Positions 22,384-33,549 of a stretch of 64,000 bases of DNA are shown here, in pieces. Within the stretch, counting starts at the first letter, position 1. Each line of letters opens with the position of its first letter. The translations under genes were made by a program, and so were the position numbers. Source of the stretch: Rutidosis leptorrhynchoides (Eukaryota; Streptophyta; Magnoliopsida; Asterales; Asteraceae); NCBI RefSeq assembly GCF_046630445.1, contig NC_092342.1, positions 80,898,001 through 80,962,000 of the forward strand. Reading direction: 5' to 3'. The notes beneath the pieces are model-generated. The model saw only the letters and a program-made list of their open reading frames with translations. It searched no databases and was not told the origin of the DNA.

Positions 22384-25300
22384 TTAAGCTGTTGAAGGTG
22401 TTGACGAATCTTCTGGAAATAGATGTGGGTATTTCTTCTTCATCTGATCTTCATGCTCCCAGGTGAACTCGGGTCCTCTAAGAGCATTCCATCGAACCTT
22501 AACAATTGGTATCTTGTTTTGCTTAAGTCTTTTAACCTCACGATCCATTATTTCGACGGGTTCTTCGATGAATTGGAGTTTTTCGTTGATTTGGATTTCA
22601 TCTAATGGAATAGTGAGATCTTCTTTAGCAAAACATTTCTTCAAATTCGAGACGTGGAAAGTGTTATGTACAGCAGCGAGTTGTTGAGGTAACTCAAGTC
22701 GGTAAGCTACTGGTCCGACACGATCAATAATCCTGAATGGTCCAATATACCTTAGATTTAATTTCCCTCGTTTACCAAATCGAACAACGCCTTTCCAAGG
22801 TGCAACTTTAAGCATGACCATCTCTCCAATTTCAAATTCTATATCTTTTCTTTTAATGTCAGCGTAGCTCTTTTATCGACTTTGGGCGGTTTTCAACCGT
22901 TGTTGAATTTGGATGATCTTCTCGGTAGTTTCTTGTATAATCTCCGGACCCATAATCTGTCTATCCCCTACTTCACTCCAACAAATTGGAGACCTGCACT
23001 TTCTACCATAAAGTGCTTCAAACGACGCCATCTCAATGCTTGAATGGTAGCTGTTGTTGTAGGAAAATTCTGCTAATGGTAGATGTCGATCCCAACTGTT
23101 TCCGAAATCAATAACACATGCTCGTAGCATGTCTTCAAGCGTTTGTATCGTCCTTTCGCTCTGCCCATCAGTTTGTGGATGATAGGCAGTACTCATGTCT
23201 AGACGAGTTCCTAATGCTTGCTGTAATGTCTGCCAGAATCTTGAAATAAATCAGCCATCCCTATCAGAGATAATAGAGATTGGTATTCCATGTCTGGAGA
23301 CGACTTCCTTCAAATACAGTCGTGCTAACTTCTCCATCTTGTCATCTTCTCTTATTGGTAGGAAATGTGCTGATTTGGTGAGACGATCAACTATTACCAA
23401 AATAGTATCAAAACCACTTGCAGTCCTTGGCAATTTAGTGATGAAATCCATGGTAATGTTTTCCCATTTCCATTTCGGGATTTCGGGTTGTTGAAGTAGA
23501 CCTGATGGTTTCTGATGCTCAGCTTTGACCTTAGAACACGTCAAACATTCTCCTACGTATTTAGCAACATCAGCTTTCATACCCGGCCACCAAAAATATT
23601 TCCTGAGATCCTTGTACATCTTCCCCGTTCCAGGATGTATTGAGTATCTGATTTTATGAGCTTCTCTAAGTACCATTTCTCTCATATCTCCAAATTTTGG
23701 TACCCAAATCCTTTCAGCCCTATACCGGGTTCCGTCTTCACGAATATTAAGATGTTTCTCCGATCCTTTGGGTATTTCATCCTTTAAATTTCCCTCTTTT
23801 AAAACTCCTTGTTGCGCCTCCTTTATTTGAGTAGTAAGGTTATTATGAATCATTATATTCATAGATTTTACTCGAATGGGTTCTCTGTCCTTTCTGCTCA
23901 AGGCATCGGCCACCACATTTGCCTTTCCCGGGTGGTAACGAATCTCAAAGTCGTAATCATTCAATAATTCAATCCACCTACGCTGCCTCATATTCAGTTG
24001 TTTCTGATTAAATATGTGTTGAAGACTTTTGTGGTCGGTATATATAATACTTTTGACCCCATATAAGTAGTGCCTCCAAGTCTTTAATGCAAAAACAACC
24101 GCGCCTAATTCCAAATCATGCGTCGTATAATTTTGTTCATGAATCTTCAATTGTCTAGACGCATAAGCAATCACCTTCGTTCGTTGCATTAATACACAAC
24201 CGAGACCTTGCTTTGATGCGTCACAATAAATCACAAAATCATCATTCCCTTCAGGCAATGACAATATAGGTTCCGTAGTTAGCTTTTTCTTCAATAACTG
24301 AAACGCTTTCTCTTGTTCATCATTCCATTCAAATTTCTTCCCTTTATGCGTTAATGCAGTCAAGGGTTTTGCTATTCTGGAAAAGTCTTGGACGAACCTT
24401 CTGTAGTAACCAGCTAGTCCTAAAAACTGGCGTATGTGTTTCAGAGTTTTCGGGGTTTCCCACTTTTCAACAGTTTCTATCTTTGCCGGATCCACCTTAA
24501 TACCTTCTTTGTTCACTATGTGACCGAGGAATTGAACTTCTTCCAACCAAAATGCACACTTTGAAAACTTAGCATACAATTCTTCCTTCCTCAATACTTC
24601 TAACACCTTTCTTAAATGTTCACCGTGTTCTTGGTCATTCTTTGAGTAAATAAGTATGTCATCAATGAAAACAATGACAAACTTGTCAAGGTATGGTCCA
24701 CACACTCGGTTCATAAGGTCCATGAACACAGCTGGTGCATTAGTTAAACCAAACGGCATGACCATAAACTCGTAATGACCGTAACGTGTTCTGAAAGCAG
24801 TCTTTGGAATATCATCTTCTTTCACCCGCATTTGATGATACCCGGAACGTAAGTCAATCTTTGAATAAATAGACGAGCCTTGTAGTTGATCAAATAAGTC
24901 GTCGATTCTCGGTAGTGGGTAGCGGTTCTTGATGGTAAGTTTGTTCAACTCTCGGTAGTCGATACACAACCTGAATGTACCATCTTTCTTCTTGACAAAC
25001 AAAACAGGAGCTCCCCACGGTGATGTGCTTGGTCGAATGAAACCACGCTCTAAAAGTTCTTGTAATTGGCTTTGCAGTTCTTTCATCTCGCTGGGTGCGA
25101 GTCTGTAAGGAGCACGAGCTATTGGTGCAGCTCCTGGTACAAGATCTATTTGAAATTCAACGGATCGCTGTGGGGGTAATCCCGGTAATTCTTTCGGAAA
25201 TACATCGGAAAATTCTTTTGCAATGGGAACATCATTGATGCTCTTTTCTTCAGTTTGTACTTTCTCGACGTGTGCTAGAACAGCATAGCAACCTTTTCTT

Positions 25301-26966
25301 ATTAGTTTTTGTGCCTTCAAATTACTAATAATATGTAGCTTCGTGTTGCCCTTTTCTCCGTACACCATTAAGAGTTTTCCTTTTTCTTGTATAATGCGAA
25401 TTGCATTTTTGTAACAAACGATCTCTGCTTTCACTTCTTTCAACCAGTCCATAACGATTATCACATCAAAACTCCCTAACTCTACTGATATCAAATCAAT
25501 CTTAAATGTTTCGCTAACCAGTTTAATTTCTCGATTTCGACATATATTATCTGCTGAAATTAATTTACCATTTGCTAATTCGAGTAAAAATTTACTATCC
25601 AAAGGCGTCAATGGACAACTTAATTTAGCACAAAAATCTCTACTCATATAGCTTCTATCCGCACCCGAATCAAATAAAACGTAAGCAGATTTATTGTCAA
25701 TAAGAAATGTACCCGTAACAAGCTCCGGGTCTTCCTGTGCCTCTGCCGCATTAATATTGAAAACTCTTCCGCGGCCTTGTCCATTCGTGTTCTCCTGGTT
25801 CGGGCAATTTCTAATAATGTGGCCCGGTTTTCCACATTTATAACAAACTACATTGGCATAACTTGCTCCGACACTACTTGCTCCACCATTACTCGTTCCG
25901 ACACCATTTGTTCCTTTCGTTCTATTAACCCCTGGTCCGTAGACCTCACACTTCACCGCGCTATGACCATTTCTTTTACACTTGTTGCAAAATTTGGTGC
26001 AGAACCCCGAGTGATACTTTTCACACCTTTGGCATAGCTGCTTCTGATTGTTGTTGTTGTTGCGGTTATTATTGTTGTTGGGATGATTGTTGTAGTTGCT
26101 GTTGTTGTTGTTGTTTTTGTTGTTGTTGTTGTTGGGCCATTTGTTGTAATTGCGATTGATGTTGCGATTGTTGGGATAATTGTTGCGATTATTGTTGTAA
26201 TTGCTGTTGTTGTTGTATTGGTGATTTTATCACCGTTTTCCTCCCACTTTCTTTTGAGTTGCTTCACATTGGCCTCTTCAGCAGTCTGTTCTTTAATTCT
26301 TTCTTCAATCTGGTTCACTAGTTTGTGAGCCATTCTACATGCCTGTTGTATGGAGGAGGGATCGTGTGAACTTATATCTTCTTGGATTCTTTCCGGTAAT
26401 CCTTTCACAAACGCGTCGATCTTCTCTTCCTCATCTTCGAATGCTCCCGGACACAATAGGCACAATTCTGTGAATCGTCTTTCGTACGTGGTAATATCAA
26501 ATCCTTGGGTTCGTAACCCTCTAAGTTCTATCTTGAGCTTATTGACCTCGGTTCTGGGACGGTACTTCTCGTTCATCAAGTGCTTGAATGCTGACCATGG
26601 TAGTGCGTACGCATCATCTTGTCCCACTTGCTCTAGATAGGTATTCCACCATGTTAACGCAGAACCTGTGAAGGTATGCGTAGCGTACTTCACTTTGTCC
26701 TCTTCAGTACACTTACTTATGGCAAACACCGATTCGACCTTCTCGGTCCACCGTTTCAATCCGATTGGTCCTTCGGTTCCATCAAATTCCAAAGGTTTAG
26801 CGGCAGTGAATTCTTTGTAGGTGCATCCTACACGATTTCCTGTACTGCCAGATCCAAGGTTATTGTTGGTATATAGCGCAGCCTGTACTGCGGCTATGTT
26901 TGAAGCTAGAAAAGTACGGAATTCCTCTTCATTCATATTCACGGTGTGTCGAGTAGTCGGTGCCAT
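22384..26966 (-). pseudogene. gag-pol polyprotein of element B, broken by one frameshift and two stops
   Basis: Starts MAPTTRH at 26966. Gag core has ALTWWNTYLEQ (about 26640), and zinc knuckles include [14 protein letters not shown] near 25800-25845. Protease DSGAD is near 25660, reverse transcriptase FIDDIL near 24655-24670, and RNase [11 protein letters not shown] near 24200-24230. Integrase has an HHCC finger near 23530-23620, then [19 protein letters not shown] and a C-terminal extension ending KYPHLFPED. The Asn-rich gag repeat contains a one-base loss near 26225 relative to element D, which shifts the frame. Stops follow at about 23251 (AGA to TGA) and 22873 (CAA to TAA). Gag and pol are otherwise one continuous frame. 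It is not functional as it stands. Confidence 0.92.
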
Positions 26967-27098
26967 TTCCTTCAAAATAGTCAAATGGAACAAGTTAATC
27001 ATACAGAATATTAAGAGTAGTTAATAGTATTTCGTAGCATAATATGAACTCATTTATAAAAGCTTTTTCTTCATATTAGCATTTTATAAATTTAAATT

Positions 27099-27115
27099 CG
27101 GGTAGTACCTACCCG
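27099..27115 (-). promoter_or_regulatory. Internal polypurine-tract-like motif and hairpin between F-box ORF and gag (element B)
   Basis: The minus strand reads CGGGTAGGTACTACCCG: arms CGGGTAG and CTACCCG around GTA, preceded by AA. Its AACGGGTAGGTACT matches the real polypurine tract plus the first LTR base. Confidence 0.65.
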
Positions 27116-27307
27116 TTAAGTTCATACTTAGTAGCTAATATACAATTCAACTACTACAATTCTATATGAAAAACTGATTGTAATAATATTTCGCGTTCAA
27201 ACTTTTATACAATATTTTACAAACTTACAATACCGCTTATTTTACATAAAGCATGAAATATAGCACACAATAACTTTGATACAAGATAGTTGTGAAGATA
27301 ATTCTAG

Positions 27308-27991
27308 CTAGTACACAAGTCGTTCAGCAAAGGCAATAAAGACACGTAATTCATACGTCCAGAAACAAGTCATGCATTCTGGTTTTACTAGGACTACTTC
27401 CCATCCTTGGTCTTGTGGAACATAGCCGTTATGGCCGTTGATAAGACAGCGTGTTGTAACGTCGTCAAAGGGACGAGGGTTACGTAATGACCAACAGTCT
27501 CGTAATAACCTAAAAACCTCATTTCTTACCCCAATTACCGACTCCGTCACTTGTGGGAACGTTTTATTTAATAGTTGTAGCCCTATGTTCTTGTTCTCAC
27601 TTTGGTGAGAAGCGAACATTACTATCCCGTAAGCATAACATGCTTCTTTATGTTGTATGTTAGCCGCTTTTTCTAAATCACGAAGTCCTATATTCGGATA
27701 TACTGAGTCAAAATAATTTCTTAACCCGTTGCGTAAAATAGCATTTGGGTTCCCCGCAATATATGCGTCAAAGTAAACACATCGTAACTTATGGATTTCC
27801 CAATGTGATATCCCCCATCTTTCGAACGAAAGCCTTTTATAAACCAAGGCATTCTTGGAACGTTCTTCGAATGTCTTACAAACTGATCTCGCCTTAAATA
27901 GTTGTGCCGAGGAATTCTGACCGACTCTAGAAAAGATTTCATCAATCATGTCTCCAGGTAGGTCTCTTAAAATATTGGGTTGTCTATCCAT
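27308..27991 (-). CDS. F-box protein (At2g35280-like) carried by element B
   Basis: An intact 227-residue ORF starting MDRQPNILRDLPGD. Residues about 7-50 form an F-box: LPGDMIDEIFSRV, then KARSVCKTF. The rest fits the plant At2g35280-like family, with GNPNAILRNGLRNYF, a Sel1-like helix pair (GLRDLEKAANIQHKEACYAYG) and a C-terminal CxxCxxxxEL motif. In known SCF ubiquitin ligases an F-box binds SKP1 and the rest binds a target; both are inferred here. It lies between the acidic ORF and gag, on the same strand as the retrotransposon. The element D copy differs at about 15 of 227 residues. A splice-acceptor-like TCTATTTTACAG sits about 20 bases before the ATG. Host targets are unknown. Confidence 0.85.
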   Translation of the reverse strand: MDRQPNILRDLPGDMIDEIFSRVGQNSSAQLFKARSVCKTFEERSKNALVYKRLSFERWGISHWEIHKLRCVYFDAYIAGNPNAILRNGLRNYFDSVYPNIGLRDLEKAANIQHKEACYAYGIVMFASHQSENKNIGLQLLNKTFPQVTESVIGVRNEVFRLLRDCWSLRNPRPFDDVTTRCLINGHNGYVPQDQGWEVVLVKPECMTCFWTYELRVFIAFAERLVY

Positions 27992-28128
27992 TTTGTGTTT
28001 TTATACTGTAAAATAGACAAGAGTTAGATTCATAAAAAAAATACTTATTAATACAAGCAATTTTTACATATATCATAAAGCATAAGCACACTATATTACA
28101 TATATTACACCACACGAATACAACTATC

Positions 28129-28743
28129 TTATTCCGACTCGCTCGTTTCTTCTTGTTCGGTTTTGGTTCGTTTTGCCAAGTTTCTAGGGATATATGATGT
28201 TCCCCTAATACGAGCCGTCGTTGTCCACATTGGTTTAGAAAAACCTGGTGGTTTAGAGGTTCCCGGGTCATTGTTACAACTTAAGGACTTCGGGGGTTGA
28301 CGATACATATAAAGTTCATCGGGGTTGGAATTAGATTTCTCTATTTTTATGCCCTTTCCCTTATTATTTTCTTTTGTCTTTTTAAATTTAGTTGGGGTAA
28401 TTTCTATAACATCATCGGAATTCTCGTCAGAATCCGATTCATCGGAGAATTGGTAATCCTCCCAATATTTTGCTTCCTTGGCGGAAACACCATTGACCAT
28501 AATTAACCTTATTCGGTTGGTTGAGGATTCTCTTTTACTTAACTGTTTTATTATTTCTCCCACCGATTCTATTTCTTCTTCCGGTTCCGATTCTTCTTCC
28601 GGTTCCGATTCATCTTCCGGTTCCGACTCTTCTTCCGGTTCCTCTTCGGGAACTTGTGAATCAGTCCACGAATCATTCCAATTTACATTTGACTCTTCAT
28701 TATTATTAGGTGAGTCAATGGGACTTGTTCTAGAGGTAGACAT
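28129..28743 (-). CDS. Acidic Glu/Pro-repeat protein of element B, function unknown
   Basis: A 204-residue ORF starting MSTSRTSPIDSPNN, the first gene after the primer-binding site. Residues about 30-60 are four repeats of a SEPEEE type. A Ser/Asp-rich patch (FSDESDSDENSDD) and a basic patch (KKTKENNKGKGIKIEK) follow, and it ends EETSESE. No catalytic motif or known domain was recognised. The strong charge blocks suggest a disordered protein that could bind basic proteins or nucleic acid; this is a guess from composition. The element D homologue has three acidic repeats and a frameshift near the end. Stop to F-box start is about 137 bases. Confidence 0.65.
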   Translation of the reverse strand: MSTSRTSPIDSPNNNEESNVNWNDSWTDSQVPEEEPEEESEPEDESEPEEESEPEEEIESVGEIIKQLSKRESSTNRIRLIMVNGVSAKEAKYWEDYQFSDESDSDENSDDVIEITPTKFKKTKENNKGKGIKIEKSNSNPDELYMYRQPPKSLSCNNDPGTSKPPGFSKPMWTTTARIRGTSYIPRNLAKRTKTEQEETSESE

Positions 28744-28938
28744 CTATCACATAATATCAAACACGTTAAGAGATTAATATATCACATAATATTCATATGT
28801 TAAAAATATATAGTTTCCAACAAAAATGTTAAGCAATCATTTTTAAAGAAAACACGGTCGAAGTCTAGACTCACTAATGCATCCTAACAAACTCGATAAG
28901 ACACACTAATGCAAATTTTCTGGTTCTCTAAGACCAAC

Positions 28939-28950
28939 GCTCGGATACCA
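28939..28950 (-). promoter_or_regulatory. Primer-binding site of element B (one base off)
   Basis: The minus strand reads TGGTATCCGAGC, against TGGTATCAGAGC in elements A, D, E and F. It lies two bases from the LTR at 28953. The single change may reduce primer pairing. Confidence 0.8.
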
Positions 28951-28952
28951 AC

Positions 28953-31900
28953 TGAAATGTCCCGTTCTTATTGATTAAAAACGTTCCATATTAATTGATT
29001 TCGTTGCGAGGTTTTGACCTCTATATGAGACGTTTTTCAAAGACTGCATTCATTTTTAAAACAAACCATAACCTTTATTTCATAAATAAAGGTTTAAAAA
29101 GCTTTACGTAGATTATCAAATAATGATAATCTAAAATATCCTGTTTACACACGACCATTACATAATGGTTTACAATACAAATATGTTACATCGAAATCAG
29201 TTTCTTGAATGCAGTTTTTACACAATATCATACAAACATGGACTCCAAATCTTGTCCTTATTTTAGTATGCAACAGCGGAAGCTCTTAGTATTCACCTGA
29301 AAATAAACATGCTTTAAACGTCAACAAAAATATTGGTGAGTTATAGGTTTAACCTATATGTATCAAATCGTAACAATAGACCACAAGATTTCATATTTCA
29401 ATACACATCCCATACATAGAGATAAAAATCATTCATATGGTGAACACCTGGTAACCGACATTAACAAGATGCATATATATAAGAATATCCCCATCATTCC
29501 AGGACACCCTTCGAATATGATATAAATTTCGAAGTACTAAAGCATCCGGTACTTTGGATGGGGTTTGTTAGGCCCAATAGATCTATCTTTAGGATTCGCG
29601 TCAATTAGGGTGTCTGTTCCCTAATTCTTAGATTACCAGACTTAATAAAAAGGGGCATATTCGATTTCGATAATTCAACCATAGAATGTAGTTTCACGTA
29701 CTTGTGTCTATTTTGTAAATCATTTATAAAACCTGCATGTATTCTCATCCCAAAAATATTAGATTTTAAAAGTGGGACTATAACTCACCTTCACAGATTT
29801 TTACTTCGTCGGGAAGTAAGACTTGGCCACTGGTTGATTCACGAACCTATAACAATATATACATATATATCAAAGTATGTTTAAAATATATTTACAACAC
29901 TTTTAATATATTTTGATGTTTTAAGTTTATTAAGTCAGCTGTCCTCGTTAGTAACCTACAACTAGTTGTCCACAGTTAGATGTACAGAAATAAATTGATA
30001 AATATTATCTTGAATCAATCCACGACCTAGTGTATACATATCTCAGTATTGATCACAACTCAAACTATATATATTTTGGAATCAACCTCAACCCTGTATA
30101 GCTAACTCCAACATTCACATATAGAGTGTCTATGGTTGTTCCGAAATATATATAGATGTGTCAACATGATAGGTCGAAACATTGTATACGTGTCTATGGT
30201 ATCTCAAGATTACATAATATACAATACAAGTTGATTAAGTTATGGTTGGAATAGGTTTGTTACCTATTTTCACGTAGCTAAAATGAGAAAAATTATCCAA
30301 TCTTGTTTTACCCATAACTTCTTCATTTTAAATCCGTTTTGAGTGAATCAAATTGCTATGGTTTCATATTGAACTCTATTTTATAAATCTAAACAGAAAA
30401 GTATAGGTTTATAGTCGGAAAAATAAGTTACAAGTCGTTTTTGTAAAGGTAGTCATTTCAGTCGAAAGAACGACGTCTAGATGACCATTTTAGAAAACAT
30501 ACTTCCACTTTGAGTTTAACCATAATTTTTGGATATAGTTTCATGTTCATAATAAAAATCATTTTCTCAGAATAACAACTTTTAAATCAAAGTTTATCAT
30601 AGTTTTTAATTAACTAACCCAAAACAGCCCGCGGTGTTACTACGACGGCGTAAATCCGGTTTTACGGTGTTTTTCGTGTTTCCAGGTTTTAAATCATTAA
30701 GTTAGCATATCATATAGATATAGAAAATGTGTGTAGTTAATTTTAAAAGTCAAGTTAGAAGGATTAACTTTTGTTTGCGAACAAGTTTAGAATTAACTAA
30801 ACTATGTTCTAGTGATTACGAGTTTAAATCTTCGAATAAGATAGTTTTATATATATATGAATCGAATGATGTTATGAACATCCTTACTACCTCAAGTTTA
30901 GTAGGTAAACCTACTAGAAGTGACAAGAAATGATCTAGCTTCAAAGGATCTTGGATGGCTTGAAAGTTCTTGAAGTAGGATCATGACACAAAAACAAGTT
31001 CAAGTAAGATTTTTACTCGAATTAAGATAGTTTATAGTTATAGAAATTGAATCAAAGTTTGAATATGAATATTACCTTGAATAAGAAAGATAACCTACTA
31101 TATATAACAAAGGTTTCTTGATCTTAGATGATTACTTGGAATGGATTAGAAAGCTTGGAAGTAAATTAGTAAACTTGAAGGGATTTTTGAAGTGTTCTTG
31201 AAGTGTTCTTCCTATGATGATTATAGCTTGATTCTTGAAGTGATTTTTGATGAAGATGATGATTAACTACTGGAAAAATACGTTCATAATAGTGTGTGTG
31301 TGTTGAGAGAGAATTAGAAAGAGAATTGGAAGTGAAATGGAGTGAATGATGAGTGGTAATTGGTGAGTGGTGAGTGGGGTTAAAAGGAGTTCTAGTTAGT
31401 TGACTAGCTCATGGTAGAAGTTAAAATTGATTAGTCATACATGACATAATCAAGATTGGAATCCCATGCTAGTTCCTATTGGTATATACTCATAGTAAGT
31501 ACGTTTTGAAGCTGTGTATAATACGGGTAAGAATACGACTAGAATTCTTGATGAAAGAAAAGAATGGAAAAGTAACTGTAACCATTTTCGTTAAGTATGA
31601 GTGTTTTGATATATGTCTTGAAGTCTTCCAAAAGTATTTTAATACATCTAAATACACAACATGTATATACATTTTAACTGAGTCGTTAAGTCATCGTTAG
31701 TCGTTACATGTAAGTGTTGTTTTGAAACCTTTAAGTTAACGATCTCAATTAATGTTGTTAACCCATTGTTTATTATATCTAATGAGATGTTAAATTATTA
31801 TATTATCATGATATTATGATATATTAATATATCTTAATATGATATATATACATTTAAATGTCGTTACAACGATAATCGTTACATATATGTCTCGTTTCGA

Positions 31901-32205
31901 AATCCTTAAGTTAGTAGTCTTGTTTATATGTATATAACTCATTGTTAATATACTTATGGAGATACTTACTTATCATAATCTCATGTTAACCATATGTATA
32001 TCCATATATATATCGTCATGTCGTTTTTACAAGTTTTAACGTTCGTGAATCGCCGGTCAACTTGGGTGGTCAATTGTCTATATGAAACATATTTCAATTA
32101 ATCAAGTCTTAACAAGTTTATTGCTTAACATGTTGGAAACATTTAATCATGTAAATATCAATCTCAATTAATATATATAAACATGGAAAAGTTCGGGTCA
32201 CTACA
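28953..32205 (-). repeat. 5' LTR of element B, 3253 bp
   Basis: Full-length LTR with TG...CA ends. On the minus strand it begins TGTAGTGACCCGAAC, the same as the element D LTRs. It drives transcription toward the acidic ORF, F-box and gag-pol if active. Confidence 0.88.
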
Positions 32206-32210
32206 TGTTG

Positions 32211-33355
32211 ATGGTGGTCAAGAACAAAAATCCTACTCACAGGCTGCAGGAGGCTCAACTAATAATCAAAAGGTGAATTTTTGTTTCATTAACCAAATAG
32301 ATCCTCAGTCAGATGATTATGATGTGGTGTTATCGATGGAGTTTGTTAAAGTTGCAAACGATAAATATAAAAATACATTATATGGTTATTTTCTTGGACG
32401 TCGCATGGCATTTCCTGTGGTCAAGAATTATGTTTTGAACGTATTGAGAAAGTACGGGATTGAAAAGGTGATGATGAACACAAAAGGGTTCTTTTTTTTT
32501 AAGTTTAATTCTGAGCTTGGCCTCATGGGGGTGTTAGAAAATGGCCCGTGGATAATCCGAAACATTCCAATTATTTTAAACAAATGGACCTCAGATATTT
32601 CATTGACAAAAGAGGATCTTACTAGAGTGCCAGTGTGGGTCAAATTTTACGACGTTCCATTAGCTTGGTTTAATGATGAAGGTTTAAGCATGATTGCTTC
32701 AAAGCTTGGGGGGGCAATGATGGTTGACTCATATACTAGCATCAGGTGTATGGAGGCGTGGGGTAGGCCTGATTTTGCTAGAGCCTTGATTGAAATTTCT
32801 GCCGAAAGGGAATTGATGGAAAGCTTACGTGTTGCTACCCCTGGCATGGATGGTGTTAGTCGGACCATTGATAAAGTGAAGGTGGAATATGAATGGAAGC
32901 CTCCGAGATGTACTTGTTGTTGTGTTTTCGGTCACTTAGATGTCGAATGCCTGAAACATATTATTGCTAAAGTGGTGGAGAAACATAATGAAGATGGTCA
33001 AAAAGTTATTCAGAGGGATACATATGGGTTCCAAGAGGTGATTAAGAAAAAAGGAAAAGGTCATGCATCAATAGATCATAAAAAGGGGAACACAGGGGGT
33101 ATTTCGGTTGGTAAACCAAAGCAAAAATTGGTCTACCGTCGGAAGGTAGATAAGGCAAGTTTGGATGTTGGGACAAGTAAGGGGTCTCAGGTGAAAACCC
33201 AAAGTGCGTTCAGAGCCTTAAATAAAGATTCATACAACCTTGTTGATGAACCAAGTGATATTGAATCTGGCAATGAGGAGACGGCCGTATTTATGGCAGG
33301 GAAAAATGATCCTAAAATAACGACTCCATTTGGTATGAAGTCCGGTTGGTTATAA
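32211..33355 (+). pseudogene. LINE ORF1, C-terminal half: DUF4283-like domain plus zinc knuckle
   Basis: A 380-residue stretch. Residues KYKNTLYGYFLGRRMAFPVV to about WVKFYDVPLAWFNDEGL resemble the DUF4283 domain common in plant LINE ORF1 proteins. CTCCCVFGHLDVEC follows, fitting a C-x2-C-x4-H-x4-C zinc knuckle. The tail is Lys/Ser-rich and ends KSGWL. ORF1 proteins of this type bind LINE RNA. The frame is open here; an apparent start at 32183 lies in the element B LTR and is an artefact of the insertion. Confidence 0.75.
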
Positions 33356-33549
33356 TTGGTAGTCCTTGTCTAGATGGAATTTTTTTTTGGCTTTTGGTTT
33401 TGCTAGTCCGTGTTTTGTTTGTAGGATCTAGCTTGCTTAGTGGTTGTTTGTGAGGTCACAAGGTGCGCTTGTGATCGTTGTTCCTAATTGTATTTTTATT
33501 ATTTTTTATAAAAATATTTACCGGGTGAAACCCTTTACCCAAAAAAAAA
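33356..33549 (+). other. 3' untranslated end of the ORF1-only LINE
   Basis: G/T-rich 190-bp tail ending ACCGGGTGAAACCCTTTACC then C and nine A. The GGGTGAAACCCTTTACCC ending and the A run suggest the LINE 3' terminus. Confidence 0.55.

Larger units (their letters stand above)
19538..32205 (-). mobile_element. Element B: Ty3/gypsy (chromovirus-like) retrotransposon carrying an F-box gene, 12,668 bp
   Basis: Minus-strand order: 5' LTR 28953-32205, primer-binding site, acidic ORF 28129-28743, F-box ORF 27308-27991, gag-pol 22384-26966, polypurine tract and 3' LTR 19538-22348. The flanks GGTTG (19533-19537) and TGTTG (32206-32210) match at 4 of 5 bases, an imperfect duplication. Protease-RT-RNase H-integrase order gives Ty3/gypsy. 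The extended integrase end and long LTRs suggest the Tekay (Del) chromovirus lineage, which is inference. Same family as element D in the opposite orientation. Confidence 0.9.
18892..33549 (+). mobile_element. ORF1-only LINE, split by element B
   Basis: The two coding halves (18892-19537 and 32211-33355) are followed by a short 3' region (33356-33549) that ends TTTACCC plus nine A. No endonuclease or reverse transcriptase ORF lies between ORF1 and the A tail, so this copy resembles the 'half-LINE' type that carries ORF1 alone. The 5' end and a target duplication could not be found. Upstream sequence from about 18640 is C/T-rich and may be the 5' leader. Confidence 0.6.

Noticed and set aside
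27308-27991. F-box ORF as an ordinary host gene next to a transposon
   Set aside because: Same ORF in the same internal position and strand in element D, between matching leader and gag sequence, shows it travels with the element.
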